Assembly: GCA_037190845.1 (NCBI GenBank) | Contig: JBBCJI010000028.1 | Span: forward strand, 1-64,000 | Length of the DNA stretch: 64,000 bases | Reading direction: 5' to 3' | Source of the DNA: JBEBVQ01 sp037190845 | GTDB lineage: Bacteria; Bacteroidota; Bacteroidia; Chitinophagales; Chitinophagaceae | Shown here: positions 9,011 to 17,900 of the stretch, piece after piece | Position numbering within the stretch: the first letter of the stretch is position 1 | How the letters are laid out: every line of letters begins with the position of its first letter | Program-made: the position numbers and the translations under genes | The notes under the pieces: model-generated | Seen by the model: only the letters and a program-made list of their open reading frames with translations | The model's database searches: none | Told to the model about the DNA's origin: nothing

Positions 9011-9232
9011 TCAACAAGCCCATTTCTCTGGCCTTCTTTCTTTTTCTTCAATCCGGTCGAAAATAATTGTGTCGAAATAATTTTTGCCATTATAGACTGA
9101 TTTTATGGCAGATAGCAGTTCCCATTTCTGGATGTTTTTTAGCACATAACCATTAACTCCCTGCTGCAGACAGAGCCGGGAAGCCGTTTTTGCCTGGATG
9201 ACTCTATGGTGCGGTAGGTTACACTGGTATTT
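9011..9232 (-). pseudogene. Truncated response-regulator receiver fragment
   Basis: A minus-strand frame from about 9232 to the TGA at 9011-9013 translates to a piece of a NarL-type receiver domain. It shows QQGVNGYVLKN (beta5 lysine region) followed by ELLSAIKSVYNGKNYFD (alpha5). The phospho-acceptor half and the LuxR HTH are both missing and no start codon is usable. The fragment stops being open exactly where the inverted-repeat element at 9237 begins, so an insertion or deletion there probably removed the 5' part. Confidence 0.6.
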
Positions 9233-9236
9233 TATT

Positions 9237-9577
9237 TATAACCTGAGTTCGGGATAAAAGTACACCCCTCTCTATCTCCCCTCGAAAGGGAGACGATCAG
9301 TGCGTTCCGCTTTTCCTGCATAGTGTTTGACAAGGACAGTATGTACCATTGTTGATCGGCGGTCAACTGTGTATATGTAATGATCAGCCACTGTAAATGA
9401 TGCATTTGTACGATTGTGTAATGTTACTTCCGGGGAGGGAATAACGTGGTCGTCTCCCTTTCGAGGGGAGAACGTGAGGGGTGTCCGACCATATTAGTGT
9501 ACGGAAAATATGATTGTCCCTCTTCGAACAATATGCAAATATGTATGGTATGCTTATCCCGAACTCAGGTTTATAGC
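9237..9577. mobile_element. Inverted-repeat-bounded element (~340 bp), possible MITE
   Basis: The ends are TATAACCTGAGTTCGGGATAA (9237-9257) and its near-perfect inverse at 9554-9575. Inside each end lies a type-3 palindrome, one on each strand (9262-9298 and 9451-9484). No open reading frame of its own is visible. The left end abuts a broken response regulator. The right end supplies the stop codon of the TetR gene (TAA at 9573-9571 on the minus strand). This is the layout of a non-autonomous element or REPIN-like doublet. Confidence 0.5.
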
Positions 9578-10101
9578 TCGCGCCGGTATTTATCCTTGAT
9601 GAACGCAACAAGCGCCCGCTTGTCTTCCGTACCGGCAACCACCATGTTTTTCCATAGAGAATCAATGACCAGCAGTACAAATTGTGTTTCCATCTCCGGG
9701 TTTTCATAGCCCAGCTCTGAGAACGCAGTGACCAGCAAGGCGTATACCGGCTGTATGAAATGTTCATGATGCTTCTGTGCCATCGGAGTGTCAAGCAACC
9801 GGTATTGGAGTTTCCAGAATTCAGGTTCGCGTGATACCAGTTTTTCAGGAAAATCAAGAATGCTATGTATGAAATCAAGAGGATCTTTTTCCTGCAGCAT
9901 ACCCCGGTTATGGGCCACTACGCGCTTATACCCGCTTTTTACGACGTGGGCTAATAATTGTTCTTTATTGCCGAAATGCTTGAATATGAGTGCTTCCGAT
10001 ACATCTGCCTCCCGGGCAATCAACTGGGTGGAGGTATGTTCATACCCCCTTTCTGCAAAAAGATTTAGTGCGGCAACCGCAATGTTTTCTTTACGGTTCA
10101 T
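9571..10101 (-). CDS. TetR/AcrR family transcriptional regulator
   Basis: A 176-residue one-domain regulator. The N-terminal TetR HTH is at about residues 8-55 (AALNLFAERGYEHTSTQLIA, then VSEALIFKHFGNKEQLL), and a ligand-binding helical C-terminal part follows. It starts 23 bp after the aminotransferase stop on the same strand, so it is likely co-transcribed. The target may be itself, that operon or a distant transporter; nothing in the sequence decides this. Its stop codon lies in the end of the inverted-repeat element, so the native C-terminus may have been altered. Confidence 0.88.
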   Translation of the reverse strand: MNRKENIAVAALNLFAERGYEHTSTQLIAREADVSEALIFKHFGNKEQLLAHVVKSGYKRVVAHNRGMLQEKDPLDFIHSILDFPEKLVSREPEFWKLQYRLLDTPMAQKHHEHFIQPVYALLVTAFSELGYENPEMETQFVLLVIDSLWKNMVVAGTEDKRALVAFIKDKYRREL

Positions 10102-10124
10102 CGGTATTTGATTATATCAAATTA

Positions 10125-11321
10125 TCAGGCTTTGCTAAGCCCGGAAAGCGCGTCTGCGATACGTTTCATGGCTGCTTCGAGCAGATCCATAGAGGTAGCG
10201 AACGATATCCTGATGCAGCCGTCGCTTCCGAAAGCAGATCCGCATACAGTAGACACATGGGCTTTATACAGCAGGTACATAGCCATGTCTTCATCATTAC
10301 GGATCACGGTTGCTCCGTCGGTCATGCCCAGGAAATGACTGATGTCAGGAAAGGCATAAAAGGCGCCCTGTGGCTGGTTGATACGTATACCGGGAATGCT
10401 GCCCAGCGATTTCACTACAAAGTCTCTCCGCTGGCGAAACGCCTCCTGCATGAGTTTTGTAGGAGCCATGTCGCCAGTCAGCGCTTCAATAGCGGCACGC
10501 TGTGTTATAATATTTGCCCCGGAGGTGATCTGTGCCTGGAGCTTTTCACAAGCCTGCACCAACGGCTTCGGCCCGGCCATATAGCCGAAACGCCAGCCGG
10601 TCATGGCAAATCCTTTGGAACCGCCGTTGATGACTACCACACGGCCTTTCAGCTCGGAGAACTGCGCAATGCTTTCGTGGCTGCCGATATAGTTGATATG
10701 CTCGTAGATCTCGTCGCTGATAATTGTGACCTGCGGATGGATGGCAAATACGGCTGCCAGTTGTGTCAGCTCGTGCCGGGTATATACACTTCCTGAAGGA
10801 TTACAGGGAGAAGAAAATATAAAAAGCTTTGTTTGAGGCGTTAAGGCTGCCTCCAGTTGTTCAGGAGTGAGTTTGTAATCGGTTTCGATGGTACAGGGGA
10901 TAAACCTGGTAATGCCTTCGGCCAATTGTACCAGCGCACTATAAGTGACCCAATATGGGGTAGGGATAAGCACTTCGTCTCCCGGATTTACCAGGCTGAG
11001 GATGGCATTGGCCAGCGATTGTTTGGCGCCTGTGGAGACAATCACTTCGTCCGGCTGGAAATGCAACCCGTTGTCGCGGCGGAGTTTTTCACATATCGCC
11101 TGCCGCAGTTCTGGTATGCCGGCTACCGGCGGGTATTTGGTATATCCGTCGCGCATGGCCCGGATGGCTGCCTCGACAATATGCTCCGGTGTCCGGAAGT
11201 CAGGCTCCCCCAGGCTCAGATCAATGATATTCGTACCCTGTGCTTTCAGTTCACGGCTCAGTTTGGCCATGCGTATCGTCTGGGGTTCCGTAATAAGGCT
11301 CAGTCTCCGGGCTAATTCCAT
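10125..11321 (-). CDS. Pyridoxal-phosphate aminotransferase, class I (aspartate/prephenate type)
   Basis: A 398-residue fold-type I aminotransferase, most like the aspartate aminotransferase Ib/prephenate aminotransferase group. Landmarks are DLSLGEPDF, the KYPPVAGIPELR block, SSPCNPSGSVY, SDEIYEHINY and the PLP lysine in NGGSKGFAMTGWRFGY (about residue 237). The C-terminal arginine region GCIRISFATS binds the substrate carboxylate. It transfers the amino group between aspartate or glutamate and keto acids in the cytoplasm. The exact substrate cannot be fixed by eye, so no gene symbol is given. A -7 element (11352-11359) precedes it and a TetR gene follows. Confidence 0.88.
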   Translation of the reverse strand: MELARRLSLITEPQTIRMAKLSRELKAQGTNIIDLSLGEPDFRTPEHIVEAAIRAMRDGYTKYPPVAGIPELRQAICEKLRRDNGLHFQPDEVIVSTGAKQSLANAILSLVNPGDEVLIPTPYWVTYSALVQLAEGITRFIPCTIETDYKLTPEQLEAALTPQTKLFIFSSPCNPSGSVYTRHELTQLAAVFAIHPQVTIISDEIYEHINYIGSHESIAQFSELKGRVVVINGGSKGFAMTGWRFGYMAGPKPLVQACEKLQAQITSGANIITQRAAIEALTGDMAPTKLMQEAFRQRRDFVVKSLGSIPGIRINQPQGAFYAFPDISHFLGMTDGATVIRNDEDMAMYLLYKAHVSTVCGSAFGSDGCIRISFATSMDLLEAAMKRIADALSGLSKA

Positions 11322-11351
11322 AAATCAGTTAATATCAGATGCTGTGATGAG

Positions 11352-11359
11352 CAAATGTA
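11352..11359 (-). promoter_or_regulatory. -7 promoter element for the aminotransferase-TetR pair
   Basis: TACATTTG on the minus strand matches TAnnTTTG, about 30 bases upstream of the ATG at 11321. Confidence 0.5.
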
Positions 11360-11371
11360 GCAAGAAACAAC

Positions 11372-11411
11372 AAATCAATCAGCTGATGAACAGAATCAGC
11401 TAATTGATTTT
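11372..11411 (-). terminator. Hairpin after the receiver gene
   Basis: AAATCAATCAGCTGAT and ATCAGCTAATTGATTT form a long AT-rich stem separated by six bases. It lies between the stop of the receiver gene and the aminotransferase promoter, so termination of the upstream transcript is plausible, although the T-tract is weak. Confidence 0.4.
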
Positions 11412-11432
11412 ATTTTATAGACCTGAGACAGA

Positions 11433-11933
11433 TTACAGATGTCTGAAATAGGCCATATACAGCGAAAGAAGTATGATAATACCGATGCTTACCGACAACA
11501 GGATGATCGTTCTTTTGTAGGCGCTGTTGATGGCGCGCATTTTATGCAGCTCGCTCAGGTTGTTGATGATGTTTTCAGTCCGGGAAAATGCGGTTTCTCC
11601 TTTTACCACATAATCATAAGCGCCATATTTGAGGCTGTCTACGGCTACATCAATCTTATCCTGCCCGGAAAGCATGATCACCTGCGTGTCGGGGGCACGT
11701 TCCTTGATCTCTTTAAGGATTTCCACACCGTTTTTCGCCTTTGGATTGTGGGCGCTCAGATGATAATCAAGGATAATGATCTCCGGGTTCAGGTGTATTT
11801 TCTGAAGGGCCTCTTCTCCGTTATCAAAGATCAGAATTTCATATAAGAAGCGTTCTGAAAGATAATCTTTCAACATTTCATTCTGAATAGGTTCATCATC
11901 AACCTGGAAGATGTATCGCTTTTGCTGGGCCAT
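11433..11933 (-). CDS. Response-regulator receiver protein with C-terminal membrane anchor
   Basis: A 166-residue protein. Residues about 6-125 are a CheY-like receiver: acidic pair QVDDEP, phospho-acceptor Asp in IILDYHLS (about residue 56), conserved Ser in MLSGQDK and Lys in YVVKGE. No DNA-binding or enzymatic output domain follows. A linker of about 20 residues leads to one transmembrane helix (TIILLSVSIGIIILLSLYMA), with only a few residues beyond it. This would tether the receiver to the inner face of the cytoplasmic membrane. It lies 108 bp downstream of the TPR hybrid kinase on the same strand, which is the obvious phosphate donor candidate. Confidence 0.82.
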   Translation of the reverse strand: MAQQKRYIFQVDDEPIQNEMLKDYLSERFLYEILIFDNGEEALQKIHLNPEIIILDYHLSAHNPKAKNGVEILKEIKERAPDTQVIMLSGQDKIDVAVDSLKYGAYDYVVKGETAFSRTENIINNLSELHKMRAINSAYKRTIILLSVSIGIIILLSLYMAYFRHL

Positions 11934-12041
11934 GGTTATTATTATGTAAAATTTTCAGAAAAATAGAAAAAACTTTTTAAATACAAAAGAACAGGTTGTA
12001 TTTTCTTCCGGACTGCAACACCGGGCTTTGTTTTCCGGATA

Positions 12042-14678
12042 TTAATTTTCCTGTTGTTTTAACTCCCGGAATGCCTGTTCGCAAACCAGTTTCAGGTTAT
12101 TGATCAGCGGTAAGAGCCGGTCATAATGCCCTGCTTCACTGGCAGTCTGTTCTGTCAGGAATACCTGGCTAACCTCTTCTTTTACACCCATATACGATAA
12201 CTGAGGCTTTAACGAATGTGCCGCGACTTTGATGCCTGTGAAATCTTTTTCTGCAAGGCTTTGATCTATTTTCTGTAACAGCTTGGGGGCATTTTCGAGA
12301 AACATGTTGATATATTTCGTCATTTTCTCCGGATTTCCGCCGGTAAACTGGCGCAGAAACTGCATATCTGTGACCTGGTCTGGTAATACTGTCTGTTTTT
12401 CGACGGGTTTTTCAATCGGTTTTTCGATAATACGTGGTTGCGGCGTTTTACCTTTTTCGAGCAGGCCGGCCATGCTGAGCAGCAGCTCATCTGTCCGGAA
12501 CGGTTTGGATATATAGGCATCCATACCTACCTCGAAGTAGCGTTTTACATCTTCCTGCAGCACATTGGCGGTCATGGCGATAATGCCGGTGTCGCGTGCC
12601 GGGGACGGCAGGGTCTCCCGGATAGTCCGGGTAGCAGTAACACCATCCATTACCGGCATTTGTATATCCATCAGGATGACGTCATATTTATTTTCGCGTA
12701 CACGGGTTACAGCTTCCTGTCCGTTTACGGCAATCTCGAGCTGAATTTCCGGCAGCAGTTCACGGAGTGTATCTTCTGCCACCATACGGTTAAACTCGTT
12801 GTCTTCCACAAGCAGCAGACGAATCTTCTTCAGCCGTTCCATAGTATCTTCCGAGATGATCTTGTCCTGTTCTCCGGCATCGGGAGTCACACCTTCTGTA
12901 AAAGGAATGACCACGGTGAACGTCGTGCCTTTGCCGGGCTCGCTTACTACGGATATTGTGCCGTGCATCAGTGTGACGAGCTGGCGTGATATGGTAAGTC
13001 CCAGCCCGGTTCCGCCGTACTTACGCGCGGTATTCGTACCTGCCTGGGTAAAGCTCTCGAATATTTTCTCGACATAATCGGCAGCTATACCGATGCCGGT
13101 GTCGGTGATATCCATTTGTACGAAGTATTGATCGTCTGTTTTTTTCTGCAGGGATATGTGTACGGCAACATATCCTTTTTCGGTAAATTTGATGGCATTG
13201 CCTACCAGATTGATCAGTACCTGGTTGACACGCGTGGGGTCTCCGGTCAGGTATTCCGGGATGCCCGGGTTCATCTGGATCTGCAGGTCAATATTTTTTT
13301 CTTCTGCTTTCAGCATCAGCATATCACGCATGCTGTGCGCCACTTCCCGGAGAGAGAACGAGGTTTGCTCGATAATGATCTTCCCGGATTCAATCTTGGA
13401 AAGATCCAGGATATCGTTGATGATCACGAGGAGATTATCTGCGCTTTGTGCGATAGCGTGCAGGTAACGCATTTGTTCAGGCCGGGGATCTTTACTGAGC
13501 AGGAGACGTGTCATGCCAACGATGGCATTCATCGGGGTACGGATCTCATGGCTCATGTTGGCCATGAACTGCTGCTTGAGGTGTGCGGTGCGTTCGGCAA
13601 CCTCTTTTTCTTTCTTCGCCAGCTCTACTTCCCGCTGTATATGCAGATTCCGGACTTTGTTGTAAGTCGTCTGTTTGAAAATATCTTCCTTTAGCCCTTC
13701 ATAGGCCTTGAGATGATGGAATGCCTTGGGGATATCACCCATCTTGTCGTACAATTTGGAAAGCACATCGTGTACGCTCATCAGGTCATGCCGGCGCATA
13801 TATTCGTCAGCTATATGGAGGGCGGATTCCAGCTCTTTGCGGGCGTTTTTGTAGTTGCCTTCATCCATAAAAAGACTGCCCAGGTAGAAATGGGAGACGA
13901 TCTGGACTTCTACATTTTTTAGTTCCCGTGATTCGTTCAGCGCCTGCTGGAGATAGGTACGGGCATTATCAAAATCTTTTTGCTTATAATATACCTTGCC
14001 AAGGCTGCTGACGGCCATAATGTGCATGGCAGTATCGGGCTCTGTACGGCGGAATGCTTCTTCGAAGTAGCGGAACGCATCGTCCAGCTTTTTCAGTTTG
14101 AAATACATATTGCCGAGCATCTGGTAATGATAGACCAGGCGGTGCACATCATTGGCGCGTTCGAATATCGGAAGGCTTTTCAGGGCAAATTCGAGTGCTG
14201 TTTCATAGTCTTCCAGGTCGTAGTTCAGATAGGCAATGCTTGCCAGGTTGATAGACTTGGCCACTTCGTCGTCCAGCGCTTCGTTGATGGCCAGTGCATT
14301 TTCAAAGCAGGAAAGAGCGTTGGCGAGATCGCCCCGGTCGCGGTAAATATAACCGTAGTTGTTGAGCACCCGCGCTTCCAGCGGCCTGTTATTGATTTCC
14401 CGTGCAATCGAGCTGGCCTTATCCAGTGCCTCAATACCTTCATCATAATCACCTTGTTGCCAGTAGCACCATCCCAGCAGATTATAACCCCGTCCCATTC
14501 CTAACGGATAGCCGGTCTTTCCGGACCGGCGTATGATATCATTGGTCAGATTGAATGCGTGCTCCAGATCAAGATTCCGGATTTCAAGCGTCATCTCGAT
14601 GAGCATATCTATACGGGAACGCTCATCAGAAAGTACTTCAATTTCTTTTTCCAGTTCGTTGTACCGGGTTGTGAACAT
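12042..14678 (-). CDS. Soluble TPR hybrid histidine kinase with receiver and Hpt domains
   Basis: An 878-residue phosphorelay protein without signal peptide or membrane segment. Residues about 40-330 hold tandem TPRs (GWCYWQQGDYDEGIEALDKA and similar units). A coiled-coil linker (about 330-370) leads to HisKA with HEIRTPMNA (His about residue 374). The HATPase shows NAIKFTEKG, DTGIGI and GGTGLGLTIS. A receiver domain (about 620-745) has VEDNEFN, LMDIQMPVMDG and KPFRTD, and the C-terminal Hpt domain has AAHSLKPQLSYMG. The usual N-terminal sensor is replaced by TPRs, so the input is probably a protein partner. The frame extends to a TTG at 14684; the ATG at 14678 is chosen. The membrane-tethered receiver downstream is its likely partner. 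Confidence 0.9.
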   Translation of the reverse strand: MFTTRYNELEKEIEVLSDERSRIDMLIEMTLEIRNLDLEHAFNLTNDIIRRSGKTGYPLGMGRGYNLLGWCYWQQGDYDEGIEALDKASSIAREINNRPLEARVLNNYGYIYRDRGDLANALSCFENALAINEALDDEVAKSINLASIAYLNYDLEDYETALEFALKSLPIFERANDVHRLVYHYQMLGNMYFKLKKLDDAFRYFEEAFRRTEPDTAMHIMAVSSLGKVYYKQKDFDNARTYLQQALNESRELKNVEVQIVSHFYLGSLFMDEGNYKNARKELESALHIADEYMRRHDLMSVHDVLSKLYDKMGDIPKAFHHLKAYEGLKEDIFKQTTYNKVRNLHIQREVELAKKEKEVAERTAHLKQQFMANMSHEIRTPMNAIVGMTRLLLSKDPRPEQMRYLHAIAQSADNLLVIINDILDLSKIESGKIIIEQTSFSLREVAHSMRDMLMLKAEEKNIDLQIQMNPGIPEYLTGDPTRVNQVLINLVGNAIKFTEKGYVAVHISLQKKTDDQYFVQMDITDTGIGIAADYVEKIFESFTQAGTNTARKYGGTGLGLTISRQLVTLMHGTISVVSEPGKGTTFTVVIPFTEGVTPDAGEQDKIISEDTMERLKKIRLLLVEDNEFNRMVAEDTLRELLPEIQLEIAVNGQEAVTRVRENKYDVILMDIQMPVMDGVTATRTIRETLPSPARDTGIIAMTANVLQEDVKRYFEVGMDAYISKPFRTDELLLSMAGLLEKGKTPQPRIIEKPIEKPVEKQTVLPDQVTDMQFLRQFTGGNPEKMTKYINMFLENAPKLLQKIDQSLAEKDFTGIKVAAHSLKPQLSYMGVKEEVSQVFLTEQTASEAGHYDRLLPLINNLKLVCEQAFRELKQQEN

Positions 14679-14890
14679 ATACAAGGATTATGCCTGTAAA
14701 AGTAAAAACCCGCTGCGGATATGCAATGCGTTGCATGTATTTTTTCTTGTGCGGAGGTAAACCCCGCCTTTGCGGTGTGGAATATTGTTTGTTGAATACC
14801 CTGAAGCATGAAAGCGAAGATTTGAATGGCACCCTTTTACAACCTATTAACTCGTGCATAGTTGCCTTTCTTCAGGCCGTTAACATGTTG

Positions 14891-14925
14891 TTTGCAAAGC
14901 TGCTTACAGTTGTACGTTATGTTTG
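14891..14925 (+). promoter_or_regulatory. -33/-7 promoter of the giant PKD protein
   Basis: TTTG (14891-14894) and TATGTTTG (14918-14925) are separated by 23 bases. They place transcription start near 14932, just before the ATG at 14949, which excludes the longer frame from 14862. Confidence 0.55.
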
Positions 14926-14948
14926 CACCCCAAAAGAATAAATATAAA

Positions 14949-17900
14949 ATGATTAGTTTTAAAAAGCGAAAACTATTCTGCGCTGTTGCTATCGCAATTG
15001 TTTTTTTATCAGGAGGAACAATTGTTTCTTATGCAGAAGGCAGTAAAGATTTATTCACTCCCACAACTATGGGGTATAGACAATACCTGAACGCATCCAC
15101 AGTTTCGGGAGCATTTAACCCATATCCTAATAATGGCGTGCATAAAGTGTATGCCAAAGCCGGAGAGATCATATATGCGGGTAGCAGTATTGTGGGTAGC
15201 ACCTTGTCCGGTGCTACGGGGAGCATATCTATTATTTCCCCGGCAGGTGCTACCGTTGCTGCTTCAAGCAGTATATCTACAGGTAGAATAAACAATCGTA
15301 CTCAGGAACTTAATGGACCTGCCAGAACGGGACATGCCGGCTCCAACTACTACACGCCACTGAGCTATACCGTACCGACAGCCGGTATCTATGAAGTTCA
15401 GTTTATAGGATTAGGGACAGGTACCAATATCCCTGACGGGACACCTACAGACCAATATCGTCCGGCAGCAAATGCTTCAAGCTGGGTACAGCCGGTAAAT
15501 GCTTCATCTTCCGCTTTAATACTCGCCTGGGATGTATCCGTAGGTAATAGCAGTGGTACATTACTTCCCGGAAGAGTCTATTCTACTTGTATAAATCTCA
15601 CAGGGCCTAACGCCCGATTTGAAGATTATAGTTTTTACGGATTATTATATGTGCTTACTCCCGAGGGGTTCGCATATCAGGTAGATAATAATGGCCAGAA
15701 TGGAGCTTCATTCAACTTTTTCAGTAATAACAAAGGTGCGGTAAGTACTCCCGGTGATTTCAACAGCGCCCCAAGTTATCAGTCTGTAAATACAACTACG
15801 CTTACTACGCTTAATAATTTGATTTGGAATCCGTTTTTAGAAGATAATGCAAACAATAAGACCAATAAGGTTTTTTACAATGCCCCGGCCTGGAATGATC
15901 TTCCTGAAACCGCCCCTGTCTACATAGCGGGTACAAGTACAAGTACCTGGTTATATAAAGCCCCGACCGTTCCTGATGCTACAAATATCATTATAACGTG
16001 TGAGGGAGATATTGCTTTTACGTCTAATGTTGATGGTAGATACAATATATTGATTGATGCTAATGATAATGGCAGTTATGATGATGCAATAGATGTAAGG
16101 CTTGCCGGTACTGCTGTGTTGGGCTTAAATACAGTAGCCTGGGATGGTAAAGATGGCCTGGGTAATAATATAATATTGACTCAGGTGAAAATGAAAGTAC
16201 GGACTACCGTGGCTGAAATACATTTTCCATTCCTGGATGTAGAAAGTAATTACAGAGGAATTGTTATTAAAAAGCTTGATCCGCTGTCACACGCAATTGA
16301 TCATAGTAAGGATACTGTGTTTTGGAACGACCGGAATATTACGCACACATCAGGTACCAGCGCGCAAAATGCGAATGCTATGGGAGGGATTGCGGCTCCG
16401 GTTTTTACTAATAACGGGGTGTCTTCTACCAGCAACGGACACAAATGGGGAAGTGGGGCTGCTCCAAAAATACCGGGCACTGACCTTAATTACTTCGGAA
16501 ACAATAAAACATTAGATACCTGGACTTTTACTTATGATGAAACTGAAAGAACTATTCCCTTTGGAAATTGTATAGCTATCAGTGGTTCGGTTTGGAATGA
16601 CGTTAATGCAAACATTACACGTGATGGTGGGGAGCCGGGCATTAGCGGGACTACAAACAATGGTAGCGGCACTGTAACTACCGGTACGCCTGTTTATGTA
16701 TATTTGGTAAACAGCAGTGGCATTGTAATAGAGAAAACACAATTAGGCGCTAACGGAACTTATCAATTCAATGCGGCGCCACGTGCTACACCAGGATTGA
16801 AAATAATACTTAGTAGCAGGAATCAATCATTTGGAGATACAATGAGTGTTTCTACTACTCCCGCAGGATGGAGCAATACGGGAGAAATAGCAGATGCTTC
16901 CAATACGGCTTCTCAATTGGTATCCGGTGACGGAATTATTAATTTAGAAACACTTGCATCCAACATTACTGGTCAGGATTTTGGTATTGTGAGGAAAACA
17001 GCATCCGTTTTTACAACAAACAATGCAGGACAATGTTTGAGTGCAAACTCTTTCGTTTTCACTAACAGCTCCACAGGTTCCGGCACATTGACTTATGCAT
17101 GGTATTTCGGAGATGGTAGTACAAGCGCAACAAAAAATCCTGCGTATACTTATACTGCGGCCGGATCATACACCGTTCGGTTAATCACAACAGGTGGTGG
17201 AGGTAAAGATACTGCAGTGCAAACCGTAACTGTATACCCTGCGCCGGGCAATGGTTTTACCATAAATAACGATACGCAATATCTCACAGGCAACAGCTTT
17301 ACATTCGTTGCTACGGATAGCGCTTCCGGCAACAGTTACGCATGGAATTTCGGAGATAGCAATACTGGCAGTGGCCGAAACCCTTCACATGCATACAGCT
17401 CAGTAGGAAATTATACGGTAAAGCTGATGGTAACAAACGGCAATGGTTGTAAAGACAGCAGCACGCAAGTCGTGAAAGTGGTTGCAGACGCTACCGATGC
17501 CAGGTTTACGATCGACAACGATGAGCAATGTCTTGATGGTAATAGTTTTGTATTCACGAACGCATCAACCGGCGGTACTCTGTTTACCTATATCTGGAAT
17601 TTTGATGATGGCAATACTGCAACAACTGAAAATGCTACACATACCTATACTGCTGCCGGTACTTACAGTGTTAAGCTGATTGTAACCGGCGCCGGCGGAG
17701 CAGACTCTGTGTCGAAAACAGTGATTGTAGATGCTCCTCAGGCCGGATTTAGTGTGAATGATACGGTGCAGCATCTGACAGGTAACAGCTTTGAATTTAC
17801 CTCTGAGCACACAGCGCATAGCTATCACTGGATATTTGGAGATGGTAATACTTCAAATGCGGCCAATCCGGTACACAGCTATACCGCTCCGGGTATTTAT

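Noticed and set aside
9384..9878. 164-codon minus-strand frame
   Set aside because: Out of frame with the TetR gene and runs through the inverted-repeat element; no family features.
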